DNA of 64,000 nucleotides from CAYYYG01 sp964490875 (GCA_964490875.1 CAZBEF010000004.1:62001-126000), one strand, 5' to 3'. Counted from the first letter of the stretch, positions 43,887-53,009 are shown. Notes: generated by a model not told the origin, from the letters alone. A program made the numbers and translations.

Positions 43887-43962
43887 GACCTGATTCCTAA
43901 TTAATCTAAACAACTCTCAATAGGGTTTGGGACATGTTTAGGTCAATTAGGTGAATCCGGTC
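43887..43962 (+). promoter_or_regulatory. long stem-loop between rpsO and pnp (possible pnp autoregulation site)
   Basis: The arms 43887-43911 (GACCTGATTCCTAATT..CTAAAC) and 43936-43962 (GTTTAGGTCAATTAGG..CGGTC) pair over about 25 positions with a few mismatches and one bulge. The loop is about 24 bases. In E. coli the pnp leader holds a stem-loop cut by RNase III and used for autoregulation; this hairpin is in the matching place, ending 17 bases before the pnp start. Confidence 0.7.
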
Positions 43963-43979
43963 TTCCAAAATATTCACCT

Positions 43980-46067
43980 ATGAAAATCATAGAGGAATCC
44001 ATTGAAATCAATGGACAAAAACTTTCACTTCAGACTGGCAAATTAGCCAAGGCTGCCACAACATCTATCTTCGCCCGATTAGGCGACACATGCGTTCTCG
44101 TCACCGTTACGATGGGAAATGATCATGATGACATCGATTATCTTCCGCTCGGCGTTGAGTACGTCGAAAAATTATACGCAGGAGGCAGAATTAAAGGTTC
44201 ACGATGGGTTAAACGCGAAGGCAAACCAACCGATGACGCTGTCTTAAAAGGCCGCCTTATCGATCGTTCTATCCGCCCGTTGTTCCCAAAAAATCTTCGA
44301 AAAGATATTCAGGTTATTATCACCTTAATGTCTGTCGATGGTGAAAATTCTCCCGAAATTCTGAGTGCTATTGCAGTCTCAGCAGCGCTTCATGCTTCTC
44401 CAATTCCATGGAACGGACCAATCGCAACTTCACGAGTTGGATATGTTAAAACCAATGGAGGAGAAGGAAGCTTTATAACCAATCCTACAGAGGACGAAGA
44501 AAAAATGTCGGTTCTGGATCTTATCGTTTCTTCGACAAAAGAAAAAGTACTCATGATCGAAACCAAAGCCGATCAGCTGCCGGAAGCAGTTGTACTTGAA
44601 GGAATAAAGCACGCAAAAGCGGAAAATAAAAAAATTATTGAATTCATCGAGGCATTCCGTGAAAAAGCCGGCAAACCAAAAGAAGAAGTAAAGGGCGTTA
44701 TGTACGATGAAAAACTTCTGGAAACTCTGAAAAAAGATTTCAAAAAAGAATTGGAGAATCTGATTCAGCAGAAAGCCGCCAAAGAATTCGAAGATAAAAG
44801 CGCCGTCGCAGCCGTAGTTGACGCTGTCTACGAAGCTCACAAAGATACCTTCGATAAAAAAGCTATTGCCAAAGCAATTGATTATCTGACAAAACAGATG
44901 ATCAAAGAAAATGTATTAAAGACTAAAAAGCGAATCGACGGCCGAAGCGCCGACCAGGTCCGCGAGATTACTGTCGAGACTGGAATTCTGCCACGAACTC
45001 ATGGATCAGCATTATTCCAAAGAGGCGATACACAAGTCTTATCTATCGTTACTCTTGGATCGCCAAGTATGGGACAGCTTGTTGAAAGTCCGGACGGCAT
45101 CGTCACTGAACAATACATTCATCATTATTACATGCCTCCATATTCTGTTGGAGAAACAGGCCGCATCGGGTTCCCAAGCCGCCGCGAAATTGGACACGGA
45201 GCTCTTGCCGAAAAAGCAATTGAACCGGTTCTGCCTTCGGACAAAGATTTCCCATACACCATTCGTGTTGTTTCAGAAGTCTTGTCATCAAACGGTTCTA
45301 CATCGATGGCTTCAACATGCGGATCGGCACTTGCCCTTATGGACGCTGGTGTACCAATTAAAGCTCCCGTCTCTGGAATTGCGATGGGCTTAATGTCCAA
45401 CTCCGATGATGACTACATGATCTTAACCGATATCATGGGCATCGAAGATTTCTCCGGTGAAATGGACTTTAAAGTTACCGGTTCAGAAACTGGTGTTACC
45501 GCAATGCAGCTTGATGTTAAGAATGCAGGATTAACAGATAAAATGCTTGGTGAAGTTCTTGAGAAAGCCAAAACAGCACGATTGTTTATTCTTGGAAAGA
45601 TGACAGCTGTAATCAGTGCTCCTCGAAAACAGTTGTCCGAATTTGCACCAAAAGTGGTTGTGCTTACACCTCCACAGGAGAAGATCGGCGAGATCATAGG
45701 GCCGGGCGGCAAGAATATTCGAGCTCTTATTGCCAAGACAGAAACTGAAATCGATATTACCGATGATGGAAAAGTTACCATCACCGGTATTGATAAGGAA
45801 AAAGTCGATGCAGCTGCCAAACTTATTACCAACATGGTCCGCGAGGTGAAAGTTGGCGAAGTGTTTGAGGGACCGGTTAAACGGCTTATGGCATTCGGCG
45901 CATTCGTAGAAGTTCTTCCGGGTAAAGAAGGTCTTGTCCATGTTTCTAAGATGGGCAAGGGCTATGTGAAGGATCCGGCGGATGTTGTAAAAATCGGCCA
46001 GATAGTTAAGGTTGAGGTGTATCAGATTGATAATATGGGAAGAATCAATCTGCAAATGGTAGCTTAA
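43980..46067 (+). CDS. pnp: Pnp, polynucleotide phosphorylase
   Basis: This 695-residue protein has two RNase PH-like domains (about 1-215 and 310-540; catalytic region FSGEMDFKVTGSETGVTAMQLD), a helical linker with many charged residues at about 215-310, a KH domain with IIGPGGKNIRALI near 565 and an S1 domain from about 625 (VGEVFEGPVKRLMAFGAFVEV). It degrades RNA 3'-5' using phosphate. The helical linker is longer and more charged than in many homologues. It ends right after the S1 domain, with no degradosome tail. Confidence 0.97.
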   Translation: MKIIEESIEINGQKLSLQTGKLAKAATTSIFARLGDTCVLVTVTMGNDHDDIDYLPLGVEYVEKLYAGGRIKGSRWVKREGKPTDDAVLKGRLIDRSIRPLFPKNLRKDIQVIITLMSVDGENSPEILSAIAVSAALHASPIPWNGPIATSRVGYVKTNGGEGSFITNPTEDEEKMSVLDLIVSSTKEKVLMIETKADQLPEAVVLEGIKHAKAENKKIIEFIEAFREKAGKPKEEVKGVMYDEKLLETLKKDFKKELENLIQQKAAKEFEDKSAVAAVVDAVYEAHKDTFDKKAIAKAIDYLTKQMIKENVLKTKKRIDGRSADQVREITVETGILPRTHGSALFQRGDTQVLSIVTLGSPSMGQLVESPDGIVTEQYIHHYYMPPYSVGETGRIGFPSRREIGHGALAEKAIEPVLPSDKDFPYTIRVVSEVLSSNGSTSMASTCGSALALMDAGVPIKAPVSGIAMGLMSNSDDDYMILTDIMGIEDFSGEMDFKVTGSETGVTAMQLDVKNAGLTDKMLGEVLEKAKTARLFILGKMTAVISAPRKQLSEFAPKVVVLTPPQEKIGEIIGPGGKNIRALIAKTETEIDITDDGKVTITGIDKEKVDAAAKLITNMVREVKVGEVFEGPVKRLMAFGAFVEVLPGKEGLVHVSKMGKGYVKDPADVVKIGQIVKVEVYQIDNMGRINLQMVA

Positions 46068-46086
46068 CTTAACCAACCGCTATCTC

Positions 46087-46243
46087 CAGATTCTGTCAGT
46101 CGAAGTTTTTTGTCAGTGCTCGGACAACGGTGGGTAATACTACTAAGTTGGTTCTATAAAATGGTAACGGTAGTTCCGTCTCTATAGTCCTGTTACGCAC
46201 TGTCCTACGCGCTGCCAAAACAACTTCTCCTGCCACCTGTTCC
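46087..46243. repeat. degenerate copy of the family 2 element
   Basis: It aligns with 25761-25925 in its first block (AGATTCTGTCAGTCG, AGTGCTCGGA) and last block (CGCGCTGCC..CTGCCACCTG), in the same order and at similar spacing. The terminal inverted repeat is lost. It lies between pnp and ftsK, with no convincing reading frame. Confidence 0.5.
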
Positions 46244-46266
46244 GCTTACTGGAAAAATTCACATCT

Positions 46267-46306
46267 TGTCATGCGGGAGCGATGAGTGCAAGAAACGATA
46301 GCATCT
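46267..46306. repeat. 40-base repeat upstream of ftsK (copy 1)
   Basis: The 40-base sequence starting TGTCATGC and ending GATAGCATCT recurs at 59709-59748 upstream of murC with five differences. The ends ATGC and GCAT are inverted. The copy at 59709 holds GGAGCGAT twice, 16 bases apart. Confidence 0.75.
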
Positions 46307-46313
46307 AACTTGC

Positions 46314-46342
46314 TTGATTTTTGTTAGGTGCCGATCTACAAT
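46314..46342 (+). promoter_or_regulatory. predicted ftsK promoter
   Basis: TTGATT (46314-46319), exactly 17 bases, then TACAAT (46337-46342). The -10 ends 8 bases before the ATG at 46351. Transcription would start at about the A of the ATG, which argues against the upstream TTG at 46321 as the start. Confidence 0.65.
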
Positions 46343-46350
46343 GTAGTATT

Positions 46351-48555
46351 ATGCCCCGCAAAAAGAAACTTTTTTCTATCCCGTTTATATCGTTTAAAAT
46401 AAACAGTAAAACGGTCATAAATATTATTGGTTTTTTAGTGCTGTTATCTGGAATAATAAGTCTGCTTTCATTCTTCACTTTTTTCCAGATAAGTGAATTA
46501 GACGGCAAACTTCTTCAGGAAATAAATCATAATCTACTTACCTGGTTTGGTCCACTTTCTATTTTTGTCCCTTTCATTATTATTATGTTCTCCGGACATT
46601 TTTTTAACGGCAAAAAGTTAAAATTGATTCAATTTAATGTGAGTTTCGGCACGCTGATGCTTTTTATCGCCGTATTAGGCGCCTTTCAAGCAGGCAAACT
46701 GGGAAAGTTAATTTTCGATAATTTAACGCAGGATTTTTCTGTATTAGGAATGGCCATCATTTTATTGCTTACGTTCATAATTGGTTTGGTGTTGTTTCTG
46801 GACACTTCCATCGATGTATTTCTTATTCTGGCTGCTAAATCGGCCAAAGGCGCAGTTTATTTTCTGAAGAACCATGTGCTACGGACGATGTTTTCTGAAA
46901 AGAAGAAAGAAGGCCCGGTTATAAAGGGAGCAAAGGGAAAAGATCAGGCGTTTATTCAGGATGAAGTAGTTGATAAAACAAAAGGCGATGCCAAGAAAGT
47001 TCCAATACCGGCAATAGTTCAGCCGGCAGCAATTCAAATTCCTCCCAAAAAAGAATTGGTTACTAATGTACCGATGGATCTGAATATTAAGCCGACTTTG
47101 CAGACAACGTCTTCGACATGGGTGTATCCGCCGCTTAATCTGCTGCAGGATGTAAGCCAGAAGGAAGCATTGCGTGGAGATGTGAAGAAAAATGCCGACA
47201 CAATAGAAAAAACACTCGATAGTTTTGGAATACGAGCGCGTGTTTCAGAAGTCAATTTCGGCCCGGCTGTCACCCAATATGCACTTGAGATTACGATGGG
47301 TACAAAATTAACTAAGATTACCTCATTGAGCAATGATCTTGCTCTCGCATTAGCAACACCTACAGGTACAGTCAGAATTGAAGCGCCTATTCCTGGGCGG
47401 TCTTTAGTAGGCATCGAAATGCCAAACCTTCGACCAGAAATTGTTACATTAAAACAGATGCTTTCTTCAAATATATTTACCTCAACTCCCGATCCGCTGC
47501 TTGTTCCGATGGGTCTTGATGTGGCTGGTGCTCCGCAGGCTGCCAGCATAGGCAAAATGCCGCACGTACTTATTGCAGGTACAACCGGTTCCGGTAAATC
47601 GGTGCTTTTGAATGCGTGGATTACCACATTTTTATTCCGCACAAAACCAAGCGAACTGCAGATGATTCTTGTCGATCCGAAGCGGGTAGAATTGGCGGCA
47701 TACAACGGCATTCCACACCTTTTAAGTGAAGTAATTGTTGAACCCGAGAAGATACTTTCAGCATTAAAATGGACGGTGAATGAAATGGAAACACGATATA
47801 AAATTTTTGCGAAAGTCGGCGTAAGAAATCTGGATGGCTACAATAAACTTCCTGGTGCAGAAAAGAAGCCGTACATTTTATTTGTTATTGATGAACTTGC
47901 CGATCTTATGATGTTTGCCTCAAACGATGCGGAAGATTTAATCACCCGCATTGCACAGATGGCGCGCGCCACGGGTATTCATCTTATTCTTGCTACCCAG
48001 CGGCCTTCTGTCGATGTCATCACCGGTCTTATGAAAGCAAATATCCCTTCCCGCGTTGCCTTCAGCGTTTCGTCCATGATTGATTCGCGGGTTATCATCG
48101 ATTCACCGGGTGCAGAAAAATTATTAGGAAAAGGAGACATGCTGTATTTGCCGGCCGATCAGGCAAAACCACGCCGTATTCAGGGAGCATTTATTACCGA
48201 AAAAGAAGTTCATGAAGTTGTAAATTTCCTGCGGTCTCAAGTTCCGGAGGTTCATTACACCGAAGAAGTTACCGAAATGCAGACTGTAGTAACCGGGCGA
48301 GGCGGTACAACTGCCGGTAATGGTACCGGCGAGCAGGATGCATTCTTTAATCAGGCTGTTGAAATTATTTCACAATTTGATAAAGCGTCTGCGTCTTTGT
48401 TGCAGCGTCGTCTTAAGGTTGGGTATGCACGGGCGGCTCGTCTTCTGGATGAATTAGAAGCGGCCGGTTATGTTGGTCCCGCTGAAGGATCCAAGCCGCG
48501 TGAGGTTATTAAGCGCCCAACTTCTGAAGTGTCTGCCGAACCGATAACTGAGTAA
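46351..48555 (+). CDS. ftsK: FtsK/SpoIIIE DNA translocase
   Basis: This 734-residue protein has four N-terminal TM helices (about 20-145), a Lys/Pro-rich linker (about 180-250), an alpha domain with FGPAVTQYALEI, a RecA-like motor with Walker A GTTGSGKSVLLN and Walker B YILFVIDELADLMM, and the ARATGIHLILATQRPSVDVITG motif. The C-terminal gamma winged helix (ASLLQRRLKVGYARAARLLDELE) reads chromosome orientation sequences. It pumps DNA at the septum. The ATG at 46351 is chosen because the promoter fits it and the basic MPRKKK start is typical. Confidence 0.96.
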   Translation: MPRKKKLFSIPFISFKINSKTVINIIGFLVLLSGIISLLSFFTFFQISELDGKLLQEINHNLLTWFGPLSIFVPFIIIMFSGHFFNGKKLKLIQFNVSFGTLMLFIAVLGAFQAGKLGKLIFDNLTQDFSVLGMAIILLLTFIIGLVLFLDTSIDVFLILAAKSAKGAVYFLKNHVLRTMFSEKKKEGPVIKGAKGKDQAFIQDEVVDKTKGDAKKVPIPAIVQPAAIQIPPKKELVTNVPMDLNIKPTLQTTSSTWVYPPLNLLQDVSQKEALRGDVKKNADTIEKTLDSFGIRARVSEVNFGPAVTQYALEITMGTKLTKITSLSNDLALALATPTGTVRIEAPIPGRSLVGIEMPNLRPEIVTLKQMLSSNIFTSTPDPLLVPMGLDVAGAPQAASIGKMPHVLIAGTTGSGKSVLLNAWITTFLFRTKPSELQMILVDPKRVELAAYNGIPHLLSEVIVEPEKILSALKWTVNEMETRYKIFAKVGVRNLDGYNKLPGAEKKPYILFVIDELADLMMFASNDAEDLITRIAQMARATGIHLILATQRPSVDVITGLMKANIPSRVAFSVSSMIDSRVIIDSPGAEKLLGKGDMLYLPADQAKPRRIQGAFITEKEVHEVVNFLRSQVPEVHYTEEVTEMQTVVTGRGGTTAGNGTGEQDAFFNQAVEIISQFDKASASLLQRRLKVGYARAARLLDELEAAGYVGPAEGSKPREVIKRPTSEVSAEPITE

Positions 48556-48615
48556 TAAATATTTTGGCAGGGACCGTCGCTTGCTATTGTTTAAGTGATC
48601 ACAAGAACAAATAAA

Positions 48616-48780
48616 CGTCATTGCGAGGAGCGAGTGTATTAAGCGACGTGTGCCTATAGTCCCGCGAAGCGGGAAATTTCATTACCAAAAATCCATAGGT
48701 TGTAAAGTAACGAGTGCTATAACCTTAGGCTTATATTAACGGGATTGCTTCGTCCTGTTGCGTCTGTCCTCGCAATGACG
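48616..48780. repeat. palindromic mobile-like element, CGTCATTGCGAG family, copy 1
   Basis: A 165-base element with terminal inverted repeats CGTCATTGCGAG and CTCGCAATGACG. Inside are CCCGCGAAGCGGG and GGTTGTAA...GTGCTATAACC inverted repeats. Read on the opposite strand it aligns with the element at 52746-52891. It has no reading frame. It ends 8 bases before the mltG stop codon. Confidence 0.85.
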
Positions 48781-48788
48781 AATTTAAC

Positions 48789-49745
48789 TTACAAATACTT
48801 CTCAATATTTGCATTATGCTCCTCGAGGGTTTTGGCGAAGTGAAGCTTGCCGTCTTTATCGGAAACATAATACCAGTATGGTGTAGATTCATCGGCATTG
48901 GCTACAGCAGATAACGAATCAAACCCCGGGCTGCAAATAGGTCCCGGTGGCAGTCCTTTATTTTTATATGTATTGTATGGTGAATCTATTTTTAAATCAT
49001 CAAAGCTTAGATCTTTTTTCCACCAGCGTTTTTCAGCAGTCTGATATCCTACAATATATTGAACTGTTGCGTCGATATCTAGCGTCCAGTCCTCGCGGTA
49101 TCGTTTCAACAAAATATTAGCTACTTCCTGTTTATCTTCTTTTGTTCTGCCTTCACGCTCTACAAGCGAGGCCAGTGTTACTACTTCTTTTTCTGACAAA
49201 TTCCTTTTTTTGGCGCTTTCAGCGATTTCAGCATATTTTTTATCGAATGTATCTCTCAAAATCTTGATGATCTTTTCGCTGTCGGATCCGTTTGGAACTG
49301 AATAGGTATCAGGAAATAAGTATCCCTCTTCTGCCTCATTATTAAATTCAACTTCAGAGACAGAAAATTTTTGAGAAAGAATTTCGGCAATTTCTTCTTT
49401 TCGAAGTCCTTCAATTATGGTTACCCAGGTATCAACAGTTCCATGGGTGAGTGATTTGGCAATTGTCTCGGCGTCCATAGATGGGGCTAATTGAAATTCG
49501 CCGGCCTGAATACTTTTTTCTATACCAAGCCGTTTTACAATCAGATAAAAAACCACTTTATTGCGGATTAAGCCTTCTTTAGATAAATTATTCGTTATTG
49601 AATTAAGGCTTTCTCCCTTTTCGACTTTAAACATTTTAGGCGTGTTATCTGTTTTATCGACAGGAAGAGTGCCTTCACGATATATGAGGTAAATTACTGT
49701 CGCTACTATTACTATGAAAATAAATAGAAACTGCAATTTTTTCAT
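48789..49745 (-). CDS. mltG: MltG, endolytic murein transglycosylase
   Basis: This 318-residue protein has an N-terminal TM helix (about 5-22), a LysM-like lead-in (FKVEKGESLNSITNNLS), and the YceG domain with LASLVEREGRTKEDKQEVANIL, which carries the catalytic Glu, and the downstream YNTYKNKGLPPGPICSPG motif. It cuts nascent glycan strands near the membrane and sets their length. It is last in a three-gene minus-strand block with murJ and a phosphorylase, which is flanked by two inverted copies of one repeat. Confidence 0.95.
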   Translation of the reverse strand: MKKLQFLFIFIVIVATVIYLIYREGTLPVDKTDNTPKMFKVEKGESLNSITNNLSKEGLIRNKVVFYLIVKRLGIEKSIQAGEFQLAPSMDAETIAKSLTHGTVDTWVTIIEGLRKEEIAEILSQKFSVSEVEFNNEAEEGYLFPDTYSVPNGSDSEKIIKILRDTFDKKYAEIAESAKKRNLSEKEVVTLASLVEREGRTKEDKQEVANILLKRYREDWTLDIDATVQYIVGYQTAEKRWWKKDLSFDDLKIDSPYNTYKNKGLPPGPICSPGFDSLSAVANADESTPYWYYVSDKDGKLHFAKTLEEHNANIEKYL

Positions 49746-49748
49746 GGT

Positions 49749-51011
49749 TTATTCTATTTCGTAAATAGGGAAATTCTGTAATGTTACTTTGGCTTCTTCG
49801 ATAAGATGATCATCACAGGTATAAAACTCCATAATCGGTTCGTTTGCTTCTACTTTTTCATCGAGCTTTTTCAATAAATATATGCCGGCATATTTGTCTT
49901 TGGGCGCGCCGAGAAGCTTTGCGATAGAATTAAGATTGTAATTGTTGATGTTTTTAATTTTACCCGAAGCATCCGAAAAAATTTCTGTTTTGGTTGCCTT
50001 TGTTTTGAAGTTATCGGAATTTAAATTTCCATCGCCGTTTTGAGCTTTTACGATTTCAAGAAATTTTTTAAGGGCCAGGCCTTCCGATAATATTCTTCGC
50101 GCTTCGTCTTCGCCATTCTTCTTAATGCCTGCATCTTCAAAGCAGATATCTAATAATTTTCCTGCAAGCCGTAATGCTTTCGCTTCGAGGTTGAGAGGTC
50201 TATCAATTTTCTGCTCCAAAACATACAACACATCCCGTGCTTCAAGGTATGGGCCGATGCCGCGGCCTGCCGGTTCGAGCATTTCATTTACATCGACAAT
50301 CACTTTAATGCCGAATTTGTCGCAGATTTTTCTGAATTTATTGGCTACTTTTTCTGCATCGGAGAAGTGAACGATCTTCATTGTCTTTCCCACAGGAATA
50401 TCAAGAATCAGATGATTTGTAGAGACAGCAATCTTTTTCGCCATTATGGAAACGATAACTTTATCAAACGATTCAAATGAAAGCGGTTCTTCAACCCTAA
50501 TAATCACATCATCTGCTGGAGCTACACCCAAATGTCCGTTCCATACAATACATCCATTTGTAGTATTAACAATATGTTCTACTTTGCTGGGGGTGAAGTT
50601 TACATCGGCAATTGTCTCCATAACATCGGCTGTTCCTGCCGGAGTTGTAATAGCGCGCGATGAAGTCTTCGGAATTTTAAAACCAGCTGCAGCAATTATC
50701 GGTACAAGGATCATGGTAGTTCGTGTTCCCGAAACTCCGCCGGTTGAATGTTTGTCGGCTACAATGCCGCCGAATTTAAGCTGTGTGCCGGTTTCAACCA
50801 TTGCTTTGGTGAAATGGTACAGTTCTTCTTCGGAAAAGCCTTCTTTAAATGATGCGGCGACGAAGTATGTTGTCAGAATATCGCTTAGTTTATGGTGTCC
50901 GATTTCATCCATTAAGTTATAGATTTCTTTGTATGTTAGTTTTTTACCGACAAGTTTTTTTTGAATTGCTTTGACGGCTTGTAAGTGTGAGTTATCTGGA
51001 TCTGTTGACAT
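49749..51011 (-). CDS. pyrimidine-nucleoside/AMP phosphorylase family enzyme
   Basis: This 420-residue protein is of the thymidine phosphorylase fold. DKHSTGGVSGTRTTM binds phosphate, with SSRAITTPAGTADVME and IMAKKIAVSTNHLILDIPVG. The ending GRGIGPYLEARDVLYVLE and the GVSGTRTT spacing resemble the archaeal AMP phosphorylase more than DeoA (GGVGDKTS). Archaeal AMP phosphorylases carry about 80 extra N-terminal residues not present here. It would split a nucleoside or nucleotide with phosphate to base plus sugar phosphate. No RuBisCO or R15P isomerase is in the window. Confidence 0.82.
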   Translation of the reverse strand: MSTDPDNSHLQAVKAIQKKLVGKKLTYKEIYNLMDEIGHHKLSDILTTYFVAASFKEGFSEEELYHFTKAMVETGTQLKFGGIVADKHSTGGVSGTRTTMILVPIIAAAGFKIPKTSSRAITTPAGTADVMETIADVNFTPSKVEHIVNTTNGCIVWNGHLGVAPADDVIIRVEEPLSFESFDKVIVSIMAKKIAVSTNHLILDIPVGKTMKIVHFSDAEKVANKFRKICDKFGIKVIVDVNEMLEPAGRGIGPYLEARDVLYVLEQKIDRPLNLEAKALRLAGKLLDICFEDAGIKKNGEDEARRILSEGLALKKFLEIVKAQNGDGNLNSDNFKTKATKTEIFSDASGKIKNINNYNLNSIAKLLGAPKDKYAGIYLLKKLDEKVEANEPIMEFYTCDDHLIEEAKVTLQNFPIYEIE

Positions 51012-51032
51012 AGGGTATATAAAATATAATAA

Positions 51033-52661
51033 TTACTCAATTCCTGTATACAGTTCGGTGATGCGTTTCTTGTATTCCTTAACCTTAAACATCATCTGAG
51101 TGAGAAGGTACATTTCGCGTACGCTGAAAAGCCATGATAGCAATAAATATAGCAGAAAATAGAAGACGAATATAGTGATAATTAGCAAAAGCACATTTAT
51201 GGTGCGAGTAGTATCAAATATCAGCCCGTCTAGAAGATCTTTTAAACTATTTGCTGCATACGAAGCAAGAAAGGCCGCCGAGAGCATTTTTGCACTTTCC
51301 ACGAGCAGCAAAACCAGATTGAGGCCGTTTAGTTTTATGTATAACAGTCCAAGTAACAACAAAACACTTAAAATCATGGACACCGAAAAAGAAACTCCCA
51401 AGGACCATACCGGCATTTTAAGCATCAAAATAAAGTACATACTCAAGACTGCGTTTGTAATTACTGAAAAAATGCTGATATAAAACGGCGTGCGGCTGTC
51501 GAATATGGCATAAAAACATCGAGTCAGAAGATAATAAATAGTATGGAAGGGAAGCGATATGGAGAAATAAGAAAGTGTTAGAGCTGTAAGATTTGTTCCC
51601 TGCCAGTCAAATTTCTCTGATCCGAAGAATAGTCGGACAATTGGTGTACGGGCAAACATGAAGAAGCTGGCGATTGGTATTGTAAGGAAAAAGAGATTTA
51701 ATATAGAATCGATCACAATCTTCCTAAACTGTTCGGTATTTTTTTCCTGATACATTTCTGTTAAATAGGGCAGAGAAGCTTGTCCGAATGCTACTCCGAT
51801 TACAGAAACGGGAAGAAGCTGCAAGTGCTGTGCTAAATAAAATATTGTGTACGAGCCGGAACCGAGCAGGGTAGTTAAGGTTAAATCAACTGTGGCATCA
51901 ATCTGCGCAACCAATACGGTAAAAATTCTAGGTACTGCAAGTTTAAAAAACTCCCAGAGCGCTTTGGACATTCGAATAACGAATCGGTAATGAAAGTCGC
52001 ATTTTGCAATTATGGGAAGTTGAATAACAAGAAAAATCAATGACCCCAAAATCACTCCTATAACGGGCGCCAGGAGCCCCCATTTTGGTGCTAACGTCGC
52101 CGTAGCTACGATTATTGCCAGATTATAAATAATTGGTGCAATGGCAGGCAGAACAAACATTTTTCTAGCTTGGCTTATTCCAGTAAGAAAATTTCCAAAT
52201 ACTAAAAACGGCAGCTGTCCTAAAAGTAATAGCTGCGAATAGTATGTGATCATGCTGATTTTATGATCATCAAATCCGGGTGTTATGAGAGGCATTAATT
52301 GTCTTAAAAAAAGCGTGAGAACAATAATAAACCCAAACAGTACTGCAAGAATAATATTCATTACTGAAGAAATTGTCTGGCTCTGAAGATCTTTATTTTT
52401 GTCATATTTTATGAAAAAGGGAATGAAGGAAGTGGTTAATGCTCCGGTTATCAGAATTTCAAAAATTAAATCAGGCATGCGGAAAGCTGCGAAGTAAATA
52501 TCAAGCTGTTCTTTGGTGAAATAGGCGGTGAGGGTGCGGTACCTTAGAAATCCGAAAATGCGCGATACCATCACCATTGCTGCAATAAGGAGTGTGGATG
52601 AAATTATGCTTGTTTGTTTGGCAAAAAGCAGTTGTTTGGTGCGGTCAATGAGTTTATCCAT
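51033..52661 (-). CDS. murJ: MurJ, lipid II flippase
   Basis: This 542-residue MOP-superfamily protein has about 14 TM helices. STLLIAAMVMVSRIFGFLRYRTL and FRMPDLIFEILITGALTTSFIPFF at the N-terminus are the MviN/MurJ hallmarks. The central cavity has the expected Arg and Lys residues within helices. It flips lipid II across the membrane for use by PBP1A and FtsI. It is the first gene of the minus-strand block; a TATAAT box (52673-52678) lies 11 bases upstream. Confidence 0.95.
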   Translation of the reverse strand: MDKLIDRTKQLLFAKQTSIISSTLLIAAMVMVSRIFGFLRYRTLTAYFTKEQLDIYFAAFRMPDLIFEILITGALTTSFIPFFIKYDKNKDLQSQTISSVMNIILAVLFGFIIVLTLFLRQLMPLITPGFDDHKISMITYYSQLLLLGQLPFLVFGNFLTGISQARKMFVLPAIAPIIYNLAIIVATATLAPKWGLLAPVIGVILGSLIFLVIQLPIIAKCDFHYRFVIRMSKALWEFFKLAVPRIFTVLVAQIDATVDLTLTTLLGSGSYTIFYLAQHLQLLPVSVIGVAFGQASLPYLTEMYQEKNTEQFRKIVIDSILNLFFLTIPIASFFMFARTPIVRLFFGSEKFDWQGTNLTALTLSYFSISLPFHTIYYLLTRCFYAIFDSRTPFYISIFSVITNAVLSMYFILMLKMPVWSLGVSFSVSMILSVLLLLGLLYIKLNGLNLVLLLVESAKMLSAAFLASYAANSLKDLLDGLIFDTTRTINVLLLIITIFVFYFLLYLLLSWLFSVREMYLLTQMMFKVKEYKKRITELYTGIE

Positions 52662-52745
52662 TTAGATTAACAATTATAACTTATGATAAAACATTTTTTC
52701 TAACGAAGTCTACATGTTTTTCTTCTTATACATTCATCAATATTA

Positions 52746-52891
52746 CGTCATTGCGAGCGTAGCGAAGCAATCCCGTTACCATTAAACAAAAGGTTGTAAT
52801 GTCACGAGTGCTATAACCTCGGGTCTTAATTAGTAGGATTTCCCGCCTTGCGGGACTATAGGCTTCGTCAGGCACTCTCCTCGCAATGACG
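52746..52891. repeat. palindromic mobile-like element, CGTCATTGCGAG family, copy 2
   Basis: A 146-base element. The terminal inverted repeats CGTCATTGCGAG and CTCGCAATGACG are identical to copy 1. The internal CCCGC..GCGGG and GGTTGTAA..TATAACC hairpins are also conserved. It is oriented opposite to the copy at 48616-48780, so the two form inverted repeats around murJ, the phosphorylase and mltG. Confidence 0.85.
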
Positions 52892-52980
52892 GTAAATAGA
52901 TTTTCTTATCACAATCTTATCGATTTTGGAATTAATACATTCTGATATAGTTCTATTATAAAAATTATATTTGTACACCA

Positions 52981-53009
52981 TTGACTTCCCGGCTAGTATG
53001 GAGAATAAT
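52981..53009 (+). promoter_or_regulatory. predicted mraZ promoter
   Basis: TTGACT (52981-52986, five of six matches), a 17-base spacer and AATAAT (53004-53009, five of six). The -10 ends 8 bases before the mraZ ATG, so the transcript probably starts at or within two bases of the ATG. No Shine-Dalgarno sequence is placed for this start. Confidence 0.7.

Noticed and set aside
45001..45393. Long alternative frames inside pnp, ftsK and ftsH
   Set aside because: They are shadows of strongly conserved genes; their sequences show no domain or start signal.
46321..46350. TTG start for ftsK
   Set aside because: It overlaps the predicted -10 region of a well-spaced promoter whose start point fits the ATG at 46351.
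48616..52891. Composite transposon
   Set aside because: The flanking repeats carry no transposase, and the enclosed genes are core wall and salvage genes.
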